Source: Diprion similis (Eukaryota > Arthropoda > Insecta > Hymenoptera > Diprionidae). Taken from it: a stretch of 64,000 nucleotides of DNA. The notes below the pieces were generated by a model that searched no databases, was not told the origin of the DNA, and was given only the letters and a program-made list of their open reading frames with translations. The stretch spans positions 627,501 through 691,500 of the forward strand of contig NC_060106.1 of assembly GCF_021155765.1 (NCBI RefSeq), read 5' to 3'. This document shows positions 23,894-32,650 of the stretch, in pieces; the stretch's first letter is position 1; the number at the start of each line of letters is the position of its first letter. The translations under genes were made by a program, and so were the position numbers.

Positions 23894-24150
23894 GATAAAA
23901 CAATCGCCACTAAAAAATCGATTGCTCCATAATTTTGACAGGCAAAGAGGTTACCTGTAGGTGTCTTTGGCACATAACCATTTGAACGTGGTGTTGAAAC
24001 TGATAACTGTATCGATCAGGCACTTAATACATCAAATCTAAGAGTTTAATCCCGTCAAAACCTGGGGATCCGTCAAAAATCTCCTGGTGAAGGTGGATTT
24101 CCTACATCCGATGTTGCCCTCGATGATGATGGTCAGAGGGCGTTCCTTCC
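23894..24150 (-). pseudogene. dNK: Deoxynucleoside kinase, N-terminal half with altered P-loop
   Basis: On the minus strand 'RPLTIIIEGNIGC' begins a P-loop (24147 downward) that reads GNIGCRKS where the family has GNIGxGKS/T, so a key glycine is arginine. After 'DPQVLT' about ten residues (the EPV...W nucleoside-binding region in the family) are missing and the frame shifts. Then 'LLDLMY', a stop, 'QFQHHVQMVM' and 'KIMEQSIF' follow, aligning residue by residue with the family pattern LLELMY, FQSYV and KIMERSIF. The ERS arginine is replaced by Q. The segment follows the integrase C-terminus directly in a different frame, overlapping its last codons. With at least two frameshifts, a stop and P-loop damage, this copy cannot be active. 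Confidence 0.88.
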
Positions 24151-24389
24151 GTAACTTGACGCCGAAGAGGAGGTCTCTCCGCCAGTCGATGACAGACTGG
24201 AAGGTGGTTATGGTGATCGTAATTTTCACAGCTAAACTCTGACAGATTGAACCTCGAAAGAAGTTCCAGGTCCTCTTCAAATGGAGCAAGGCGGTCGAGG
24301 TGCACGACCCTTGCCTTACAATGAGGGCCTTTCCGGATCCTATAAACAGCATCGTTTATCCGGTTGACCACCTGGTAAGGGCCTTCCAA
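24102..24389 (-). pseudogene. Integrase C-terminal domain of the gypsy element
   Basis: The frame encodes 'GPYQVVNRINDAVYRIRKG' followed by 'ARVVHLDRLAPF', the typical SH3-like C-terminal end of Ty3/gypsy integrases (GPY/F module, then VHxDRLAPF). The downstream residues of this frame (with many H, P, R) overlap the start of the dNK frame and probably are not protein any more or mark the original boundary between pol and dNK. Confidence 0.75.
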
Positions 24390-24726
24390 GATTCGTTGTG
24401 ATTTTGGGCATCGTCCTTTCTGCCTCCTTGGTTGAAATAACTAGACGGAATCTCCGGGATTGAACTTTAAATCCCTGGCTCGCATATCGTAGCAAGCTTT
24501 AAGCTATCTGAAGCTATAGAAATTCTATTTCTTGCAAAGTTGTGAATTTCTTCCAGACGTCGCTGTAAGTCGGAGGCATAATCTGTCTGAGGTGGTGATT
24601 GCACAAAACAGGGCCTTTCTCTAAATCCGCGGGAAGTCGGAGATTCTTCCCCGTAAGCATACAAGCGGGCGTCTGTTTCGTCGTCTCGTAAATCGCAGAT
24701 CTATAAGACAGGAGGAAAAAGGGGAT
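24390..24726 (-). pseudogene. Decayed linker between integrase core and C-terminal domain
   Basis: A minus frame at 24467-24664 includes 'PPQTDYASDLQRRLEEIHNF', which matches the spacing and style of the helical linker (…LRLRLEEVHEFARE-like) between the integrase core and the GPY/F module of gypsy elements. Stops and frame changes interrupt it on both sides. Confidence 0.55.
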
Positions 24727-25266
24727 CTAGGTGTCCCAATCTCGCTGGTTCTGTTCTACGAAGGGCGACAAATATTGGAGCAAAGTCCTATTCAGACGTT
24801 CTATCATGCCGTTAGACTGAAGATGGAGGGGGGTAGTACGAGTTTTTCTAACCCCTAAAATTTGAGTAACTTCCTTCATTAAGCTTGACTCAAAATTTCG
24901 GCCCCAATCGGTGTAAAGTTCTAGTGGAACTCCGAGCCTGCAGATGAATTCTCTAACGAACGCCTGAGCTACAGTGGAGGCTTCTTGATCACTTATTGGG
25001 ACCACTTCTGGCCACTTGGTAAAGTAATCGGCAATAACCAGAGCGTATTTATCCCCTTCGTAGATGGTAGGAAGGGGACTGAGGATGTCCACCGCCACCC
25101 TCTCGAAAGGAGCGTCCACGTTGTATATTTGAAGAGAGCTCTGTCCTCTAGCTTGGGGCCCTTTCTTCGCCGTGCAGATTTGACATTTTCTGCACCATTC
25201 TTCGACGTCTGTCCGGCAGCGCGGCCAAAAGTAACGGTCGCGTATCCTGCCGAGTCACTTCTTTGA
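24727..25266 (-). pseudogene. Integrase zinc-binding and catalytic core of the gypsy element
   Basis: The zinc-binding part is in the frame 25358-24993 ('CRQTDVEEW'-type region, frame-broken). The core frame 25119-24727 has the three catalytic residues in context: 'FERVAVDILSPLP' (D), 'LYTDWGRNFES' (D) and 'GMIERLNRTL' (E). 'YALVIADYFTKWPEVVP' lies between. The D-D-35-E spacing looks right. Internal frame changes between domains show that pol is dead. Confidence 0.85.
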
Positions 25267-26176
25267 GGCGAAATGTCCATCTGCAGGAGAATCGTGATTG
25301 AGTGCAAGAACCTCTGGGACTCTAATCCTGGGAACCAGAAGTTGCCACTTGATTTCACTCAAGTCTGCGGATTCCCATTTTTGGTATAAAATTCCATCTA
25401 CTAAAGCGATGGAGTCCTACTGAGCCTAATAAACTTTTAGGTCCGGTCCAGCTGAGGATATTTCCTGCCATACCAGACGAGTCTCTGCTTCTTTCCAGGA
25501 CTTTACTCGGGCTGGAGTCGTATCCTCTTGCTGAGATATTCTCTAGTCCTCCAGGTCTCCTTCGAGTGTAATGCCTCGAATTAAACAAGCAGGGTTTCGG
25601 TATTTCTCCAGCCTTCCAAACTGTTTGCAATCTGGTATGTCTTCACAGGGTCTTCTTAAAAGGGCGTCCAGCTCGATGTTTAATGTCGAAACCATACTGA
25701 CCGAGTCTCTCTAACCAACGAGCTACCTGGCCTTCGGGCGACTTGAACGAAAGCAACCATTTTAATGAAGCGTGATCTGTTCTAACGAAAAATCGCCTAG
25801 CGTACAAGTAATGGTGGAAATGGACTACTGTTTTAATGACGGCTAAAGGTTCTCGACGGGTAACGCAGTAGTTCCTCTCAGCCTTGCTAAGAACCCGGCT
25901 TAAATAACAAATTACCCTTTCTAGACTTCCCTGAACTTGTGACAGAAACCCGCCTATCCCTGAAAGTGAAACGTCAGTATCTAAAATAGAAGGAAGATTG
26001 GCTTCAGGGTAAGCTAATGTAGGTGAAGAGGTTAGACAAGTTTTCAGCTTCTTGAAGGCCTCCTCGCACTCGAGAGTCCAATGGAAGGGAGTATTTAGTT
26101 CCGTCAGATGATGAAGAGGTTTCGCTATGGAGGCGAATCCTTTTACAAATCTTCTATAATAGGTGCAGAGTCCCAA
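25267..26176 (-). pseudogene. RNase H domain and tether of the gypsy element
   Basis: The frame 26176-25643 begins in the RT thumb ('FVKGFASIAKPLHHLTE'), then has the RNase H start 'LDTDVSLSGIGGFLSQ', where the D-T-D stands for the usual DASxxGxGAVLSQ, 'ICYLSRVLSKAERNY', 'FVRTDHASLKWLL' and 'WLERLGQYGFDIKHRAGRP'. Order and spacing are canonical for Ty3/gypsy. The part between 25643 and 25358 is frame-broken and carries no clear motif. Confidence 0.85.
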
Positions 26177-27066
26177 ATGGCTCTGTACCTGTTCTTTGTT
26201 GACAGGCGTTGGCCAGGAAAAACTTTTTCGATTTATGACGGGTCAGTCTTCACTCTGTCAGCTGAGCCGATGTGTCCAAGGAAGCTGACTTCTCGCTGGA
26301 ACGAATGGCACTTTTTCGGACTCATCTTCAGGCCTGCGTGCTTCAGCCTGGCGAAAACTTCTTCAAGATTATGCATTTCTTCTGTGAAGTCCCTGTCGAA
26401 GACGATTATGTCGTCTAGATAGACGAGGCAAATTTCCCCGATGAGTCCATGGAGGATAGCGTCCATTATCCGTTCGAAGGTAGCCGGGGCGTTACTCAAG
26501 CCAGATGGCATTACCTTGAACTGCCATAGTCCTCCTAAACCAGTGACAAAAGCTGTCTTTTCTTTGTCGGAAGAGTCTATCTCGACCTGCCAGTACCCAC
26601 TTTGTAGGTCTATGGTGCTAAACCAATTGGCGCCAGCAATCAGATTGAGAGTTTCGTTAATCCTCGGTCAAGGATACGAGTCTTTCTTCGTAATATCATT
26701 CAGCTTTTGGTAGTCAATACAAAATCGTTTCGATTCATCTTTCTTGTTGACTAGGACAATCGGAGAAGCCCAGGGGCTGGATGAAGGTTCAATAACGTCG
26801 TTCGCCAGCATGTCTTCCACCAGCTTCTTCACCTCCTCCCAGGCGTTGAGAGCAAGTCTCCGAGGAGCCTGCTTTATCGGGGGATTCTGTCCAACGACAA
26901 TCCTGTGTTTCACGGAAGTACAACGGCCTTCATCACCACTGGTTTTGGTGAACGAATCTGAAAACTCTAACAAAAGAGATCTAAACGATTCTACCTGGGC
27001 CGAGTCTAACGCAGTCGATGACCTTTCGACAAGATTCTGTAAATGTGACGGAAACTGATCTGGCAA
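26177..27066 (-). pseudogene. Reverse transcriptase domain of the gypsy element
   Basis: The frame 27066-26668 holds the start of RT: 'NDVIEPSSSPWASPIVLVNK', then 'FCIDYQKLNDITKKDSYP' with the first catalytic D. The frame 26511-26233 has 'MPSGLSNAPATFERIMD', then the active-site 'YLDDIIVF'. The two are joined by frame changes at about 26660 and 26520, and a third frame carries 'LDLQSGYWQVE'-type palm sequence on the minus strand near 26600. Confidence 0.88.
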
Positions 27067-27108
27067 TTCGTGTTGAGAAAGTGGTAATTCTTGAATTCTA
27101 GGAGGAGA

Positions 27109-27440
27109 TCAATAAATTCCATTCCCATTTGTACACGGAGCTATTTCACGATTGTTTGAAGCTGAAGAATTTCTCTTAGTCGAGATAACACAGTTATGAG
27201 CTGTAAGAAAGTCTATTCCCAAAATTCCTTCATCCTCGATATCTGCTATGAAAACCTTATGTGGAGAGTCGATACAACCGAACAGGTTAATTTGTACAAC
27301 AACCTGACTCAAAACCGGGGTTGTCTCTCCAGTGGCTGTTCGCAGGGACAAAGAGGGAACAGTCTGGTCATCGGATTTAAAGATATCCGATCTAACGTCG
27401 GTCACTTCCGCACCGGCATCTATTACCCAGAGGCAGTCGA
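27109..27440 (-). pseudogene. Aspartic protease of the gypsy element, split by a solo LTR
   Basis: The catalytic motif reads 'LWVIDAGAEVT' (D-A-G-A where D-T/S-G-A is usual), followed by 'VFIADIEDEGILGIDFLTAH' with the ILG-D flap/dimer motif. The solo LTR inserted at 27440/30442 just before the active site. Across the TCGA duplication the frame continues upstream into 'GLYARGTVNGV', which is the expected first strand of the protease. Part of a broken pol frame. Confidence 0.8.
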
Positions 27441-30400
27441 TGTCACATCCTCGATGCCCTCTGCTCCCACTCATTAGTTTTACTTTGATTACCTTTCAGT
27501 TTACGAATAAATTCATTTATATTTTCTTTTTGAGTCTCCGTATGCATTGTATGCATACGGCTCTCTTTATCACCTTTTTACGGGCTCTGGGAAATAACCA
27601 CCCTCAGCTGACAATAATCTTACTGATTAAATAATGTTACGGGATAATCCTTACCTAAACAGACTAGTATATACAATATCGTGGCCTTTAATATGGGTAA
27701 AAAAAAAATTGATCCCGCCGCCCTCCAAAGTGGTTCCCAATAATGAAAAAAAAATCCACGAAAAGTCCGAGCGATGTCCGTTGAGAGGAAGACGTGCCTG
27801 TAAGCATGAAACTTCCGTAATTTTAGTAAAAGTCCTAATTTTTTCAGAATTGGTGTCGTTATTGATTTTTTTCAATTATGATGATGTAAAACTTTTAATC
27901 GGATCGATATAAGTAAAATTATTGTAATATGCAATCGTTTGCGATATTTTTGTGGTTTAAATAAATAAATTCGTACTAAACGAACTAGTATCGATTTCTT
28001 ATGTGTACATTTTTTAAATATTATGTTTGTTCCGACCAATTCGATGACTTGTGGGAATGAATGATTTCTTTGTTTTTAATGAAACGTACAAGTTCGCCAA
28101 GTTTGAAATCCTGCTAAGTTCAAAATGTCCTTATGCATTTTTGCGAAAGTAATTTTTAAATATGTGGGGACTGCGTCTCCCACTCTCCCTCATTTTATTT
28201 CAGTTTCGCGATATTATTAATTAGTCATAATGTTACATTTATATTAAAATAAGTAAAGTAATAACGTTCCAAGTACGGACACGCCGAGCTAGTTTATGAC
28301 TCTAGCCAGGTCAGTCCGTACTGCGCTGTCCGGCAGCTAAAGCCGGCACACATCTGGCAAGACAATACCTCCACTCGGGACCTTCTAATCAACCAATAAA
28401 TGCCTTTTTACAATAGCAAATTCAGGATTTCCCCAGTGTGGGTTTTTCCTGTTCTTTATGATATGCAGTTGGTCAGCAGATGTGGATGGTAACCAGCCTG
28501 GACACCGCGGCCGCGATTGGTTCGCCTATAGTTAACGTTTACCTGATCCTTCCCAACTCTCATTACTTTACCGTTTCATTTGTCCTCCAATCCCAAAATT
28601 CGTTACATTTCCCACCAATCAGAAAAGCGCAAACCAAGCATCTTTACACACTTCTGTCTCCTACCCTCGAACCAAAAATTCCCACTCCTACTACAACATA
28701 CAACCGGAATATTTCGAAAACCGGACAGTGAGTCAGATCTCCCCGTACCGAGCCGATCGTCTCCGGTTGAACTTAGATCTCAAATAAAGTTAGGTTAGAA
28801 GTCTGTACTACCTCTTTATTCTCCTGTGCAACGCTCGATGCCCCATCGCCTAAGACGCCAAAAATACATTCTTTATTCACAGCACTGGATGTCTGATCTC
28901 AGTGAAATAATAATATATTTGTATCTCAACACGCACGGAATATTTCTAACGAGATAAAAAAAAAACAATTCTGGCCAATCCGAAAGTTCGATGTGAATGG
29001 TTCATCGTGAATTTATATTTTTTGGACTTGATAGATTTTTCTGACAAGATGCAAATTTAAGGTTTGACTTTGATGTGATTAAAACCGTTCGATAGCAGCT
29101 AAATCGAACTATTGTTCCTGAAGAATGAGATGGCAGAACTGAACGCTCATCAAATCCAGTATAAGGACCTTATTATTTGATCTGTATATTGAATACCAGT
29201 ATACGATGGCTTCGAAAAGTTGAAAAAAATTGACACATGAACGACATTGAAAAAATAAAAATTCCTCCAATCACAAAGAAAAATTGATCTATAAATTCAA
29301 GTTCATGCTTACAGGCACGTCTTCCTCTCAACGGACATCGCTCGGACTTTTCGTGGATTTTTTTTTCATTATTTGTGAACCGCTTCGGAGGGCGGCGGGA
29401 TCAATTAATTTTTTTTGACCCATATTAAGGACCACCCTAATATACAAACTCTCTAAGAGTAACCAAATGACCGGAAATCGCTTCTCGATATTTCTAGGTA
29501 TGCAGAATCTGGCAAGCACATGCAACGGTTTAAAATCCATATAGCCATTTTTGAAGTGTCTGTTTGAACAGGGTCGTCCCCAACATACAATAGGATATTT
29601 TTACCAATGTACCAAAACAAGCACGGCAATTCCCACCCGCACTCATGGAAGAGGCGGGATTAGTCAAGATAGTTTTGCATGCTACACCATATCCAAAGGG
29701 CGGGGGTAGTTAAGAGCGAATGGAAAACTCAAAATATTATCAAGACTTCCTTATTGGGCAGCTCTCTCAAAGATGCTGGGAACCAATCAGGAAGTAGTTT
29801 ACACCAGTACGTGAACCTTTAAAAAGGGTCGCCTCACGTTTTTCGCTCTCAGTTTTTTCAAAACGCTCATTGCTCATTGCTCATATGCAATTCTCATTCG
29901 CAAATCTCATTGCTCAGTTTTCTAAACTCTCTTTCGTTACAAAGTTGTCATTGAAATTACACTTAGTCGCCTATTAACAGTCTTCAACAAAAATCATTCT
30001 CTCAGTTTTGAATAGGTCAATCAGGTCAGAAAATCTGTTCAGAAAAGCTGTCAGAAATCCTAAAAGGTCTTTTATTTAATTCAATAAATAATAAAAATTA
30101 TTGTAAGCATTCTTTCTTAAACCCTAAATTGAATAAACAAATATTCATGTGTTAAACTTACATCGCGAGTTAAACAATTAATTACCTTTAACGCATAATA
30201 TAAGCTAAACAATCAGTAACTTTAACCAATCTCACCACCGGCTGAACACGCAGAGCCGCCCACACAGCCCAAAACAACAATCAACAACTAAAGGTAAGTG
30301 ACCATTTTATTATCAAAGTCGATTCAACCAAGAGAGAAAACGACATCAAAATTCAAATAATTCACCATCCGGGAGAACTAATCCGAGCCAAGCGTTATAT

Positions 30401-30441
30401 TTTTGGAGTGGTTTAGTCATCAGCCAACCCAGACCATAATA
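27441..30441 (+). mobile_element. Solo LTR inserted in the gypsy protease, itself interrupted
   Basis: The ends TGTCACATCC... and ...CCATAATA are flanked by TCGA on both sides (27437-27440, 30442-30445). The sequence aligns to another solo LTR at 54166-55414 over both outer parts, for example 'ccgtatgcattgtatgcata' and 'aggtaagtgaccattttatt'. A 1,763-bp insertion at 27677-29439 explains the extra length, leaving about 1.23 kb of LTR. The terminal A instead of CA at its 3' end is a point change. Confidence 0.88.
27677..29439. mobile_element. Non-autonomous hAT-like element with 8-bp TSD, nested in the solo LTR
   Basis: Ends of about 130 bp are inverted copies; the better-preserved right end reads TAGGGTGGTCCTTAATATGG inward. 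ATATACAA flanks both sides (27669-27676, 29440-29447), while the uninterrupted LTR at 54166 has a single copy at the matching point. An 8-bp duplication suits the hAT superfamily. The interior has no transposase. A GC-richer block at about 28260-28860 has a different texture, with 'aataaagttagg', and may be another solo LTR or captured sequence, though I could not find its borders. Confidence 0.8.
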
Positions 30442-32031
30442 TCGACACCATTCACGGTACCACGCGCATAAAGACCAGACTGTCTTAGACCTCTAATTAA
30501 AAATTGCTCATTAACAGGGCTCTCGCCGTCGACAATCTGCGATGATTTTCGCCCTGACAAATCATCCGTACCTAGTTTTTTGTACCAGTTATTCCGGTTG
30601 ACGTATATGGCTAAGGATCGTTTTCACTCTTATTTGTATCTCTATTACGCCAACTCTGGGTGTTGGAATTCGAGCTTTGGAAAAGGGTCTCTCTACAAAC
30701 TTTGTTAAGGGTGAAACAATGATTTAAATCGTGTCCCATTCTTTTGCGAAACGCGCAGGACAAAGTGGGCCTATCGCTACTATTTTTTTGAACTGTTTCT
30801 CGCCTGTCATTCTGTTTCCACGGGGGGGGGGGCACGATTATTTTTATTTTTAGAGTACCTCTTTTGATTATTTGATTTAGTTCTCGAAGAAGTAGTCTTT
30901 CCCAGGTATCTTTCGATACTTCTACTTGACGGAGTTTTCCCGAACCGAAATATTGTTTTCGCAAGGTTTCTACTTCTAGAGCCTTGGCTGAAGCTTCCCG
31001 AAGGGAAAACAACCCTGGAGAGCCGACAGCCGTTTCAATTTTGGGGTCATTCATCGCGTTCACGGAAGCCTGCACAGCCAAGAAATTGCGAGACTCTTCG
31101 TGATTCGGTAACGCTATACGTGACAGTCGCTCTATGTCCTGTCCAAGTGAGGCAAGGTCTTCGTCACGTCCCTGTTTCCTCGTTTGCAATTGGGTGATGC
31201 ATAGTTTAGTTGGGTGGTCATTTTCGTATCTCAATTCAAGTGCGGAGCTGAGCTTTTCATAATTCGAGATTTCTTCTCCAGACAAGGTTGTGAGCACATT
31301 TAAAGCTGGAGTTCGGAGGCCAGAGGCAAGGCTGGCAGCCTTCATGGCTGAATTCCATTTATTATGACTGGCAATTGTCAGGAATTGTATTTCATATTCC
31401 GCCCATTTTCCCGTTGAAAATTGGCGGTTTTAAAGAAAACAACACTTTTTCGAGAGGTTCAGAGGGAACCTCCAGATTTCTTTGGTTATTCAAATGGTAA
31501 TGAGAAATTTGAGCCTGGGGTTCGGGAAAGACGACCTCCTGCATTATTTTAGGCTTATGAATCGGAGAGTCTCCCATCACTCTAGTAAAAGGAACAGACC
31601 TTAGGATAACAGCGGAAATTGAGTTTTGAGTGAATCTAGGAGTGGGAACGAGGGAATCTCGTGGGGAAGCAGCAGGCTCCCTCACTGCCTGTAGAGCCGT
31701 CACCGTGATCTGGAATAGCTCGTGCTACTTGTACTCCAATCATTCCTGGGCCTTACGGTCAAACCAGCGCGATCGTTCTTGGGTCTCAACGATCTAACCG
31801 GCGTTGTTCTCGTTGTTCCTGCAACAAACTCAACAGCTGCTGCTGTTGTTAAGCAGCCGCTTCTTGTTGATCATGTAAGATTTTTAGCAGGTCTGCGGCG
31901 GAGACAGTGGTTGCCTGAGATGTTACGGCGGGGGTCTCCGCAGTCACGGGACCGGCGGCCTCTGGAGCTGTAAGAACTCCTAGACGCGCTGATTCTAAGC
32001 CGTCAAACTCGAAGATCCCACTTCTGGCACC
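30442..32031 (-). pseudogene. gag region of the gypsy element
   Basis: The minus strand after the PBS gives an N-terminal glutamine-rich coil ('DLLKILHDQQEAAA', stop, 'QQQQLLSLLQEQREQRR'), then 'PPIFNGKMG' introducing the capsid region, and the frame 31345-30611 with 'GLRTPALNVLTTLSGEEISN', 'LELRYEND', 'QLQTRKQGRDEDLASLGQDI'. A partial zinc-knuckle-like C...GH....C occurs in 'CAFRKRMGHDLNHC', with the first C-x2-C damaged. This is the style of insect Ty3/gypsy Gag. At least four stops or frameshifts are present. Past 30611 the frame runs to the protease start before the solo LTR. Confidence 0.8.
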
Positions 32032-32032
32032 A
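32015..32032 (-). promoter_or_regulatory. Primer-binding site of the gypsy element
   Basis: On the minus strand, one base after the end of the 5' LTR (...TTTCA), lies TGGTGCCAGAAGTGGGA. The TGG start matches the complement of a tRNA CCA end. The priming tRNA cannot be named without comparison to host tRNAs. Confidence 0.7.
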
Positions 32033-32033
32033 C

Positions 32034-32306
32034 TGAAACGTTGGGGTATTTCGTGAGGTATAAGAGTTCGTGAGTCCAATGGCTAAAAATCAAAGGCGTC
32101 ACAAACGCGAGAGAATCTTGAGGAGAAGGTTTTTGATGAAAAATATGCGTGTGCTTCAGTCAAAGTCCAAAACAAGACTGCGTTTTACAATAATACCTGT
32201 TTACACAGCAATTTTATTCTTTTAATAACATCTGAGGGTTCCCAGATGCTGGCTACTGGATCATTATAAAAGGGGGGTAGAGCGGGTGATTTCACTTTTT
32301 GTAACA
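32034..32306 (-). repeat. 5' LTR of the dNK-carrying gypsy element
   Basis: Pairs with 18105-18377 over its full 273 bp. TSD ATAT follows at 32307-32310. The LTR is short compared with the 1.1-1.2-kb solo LTRs elsewhere in the window. Confidence 0.92.
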
Positions 32307-32310
32307 ATAT

Positions 32311-32650
32311 CTTCAGTCAGTCGGAAAATAGACTTTCGAAACTTGTTATAAATTTCTGGTCGTCAGAGAAAGTCCTCCACGATCAGGAGAAAAATTGAAG
32401 AGAAAAAAAAAATATGAACCTTTTGGGATCGATTTTTCCCATAGCTACAAAGCGCACTGAACTTTGGCCTTAACTCGTATTCCTTCTTTGTATAAACTGA
32501 GCTTGTCTGTCCTTCCTTGACTTCTATTTTACTGACCGATATGTGGTACCAGACATGGACAGAAATCACGCTTATGAAACACAGTAATTATCTGCAAAGC
32601 TACGGACTTCCTGCTATGGGTGGTAGTAGTGATACAATGGGCATTGTGTG
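32311..32650. other. Flank between the gypsy element and the palindrome
   Basis: Unique-looking AT-rich sequence with no gene recognised. The last about 30 bp before 32651 retain imperfect similarity (about 80%) to the inverse of the sequence just outside the other palindrome arm at 41445-41475. Confidence 0.5.

Larger units (their letters stand above)
18105..32306 (-). mobile_element. Complete Ty3/gypsy-type LTR retrotransposon carrying a dNK gene, with nested insertions
   Basis: Boundaries are set by two 273-bp LTRs in the same orientation (18105-18377 and 32034-32306), both TG...CA on the minus strand, and by 4-bp duplications ATAT (18101-18104, 32307-32310). The minus-strand order is 5' LTR, PBS, gag, protease, RT, RNase H, integrase, deoxynucleoside kinase, a region holding an opposite-strand gene, polypurine tract and 3' LTR. 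Three later insertions account for about 6.6 kb: an hAT at 20285-23893, a solo LTR at 27441-30441, and an hAT-like element at 27677-29439 within that LTR. About 32 differences by eye between the LTRs (around 12%) indicate an old insertion, in keeping with the many stops and frameshifts. Confidence 0.9.

Noticed and set aside
24467-27477. Plus-strand frames across the gypsy pol region
   Set aside because: All pol motifs (YLDD, LDTD, D-D-E) are on the minus strand; the plus frames have no support.
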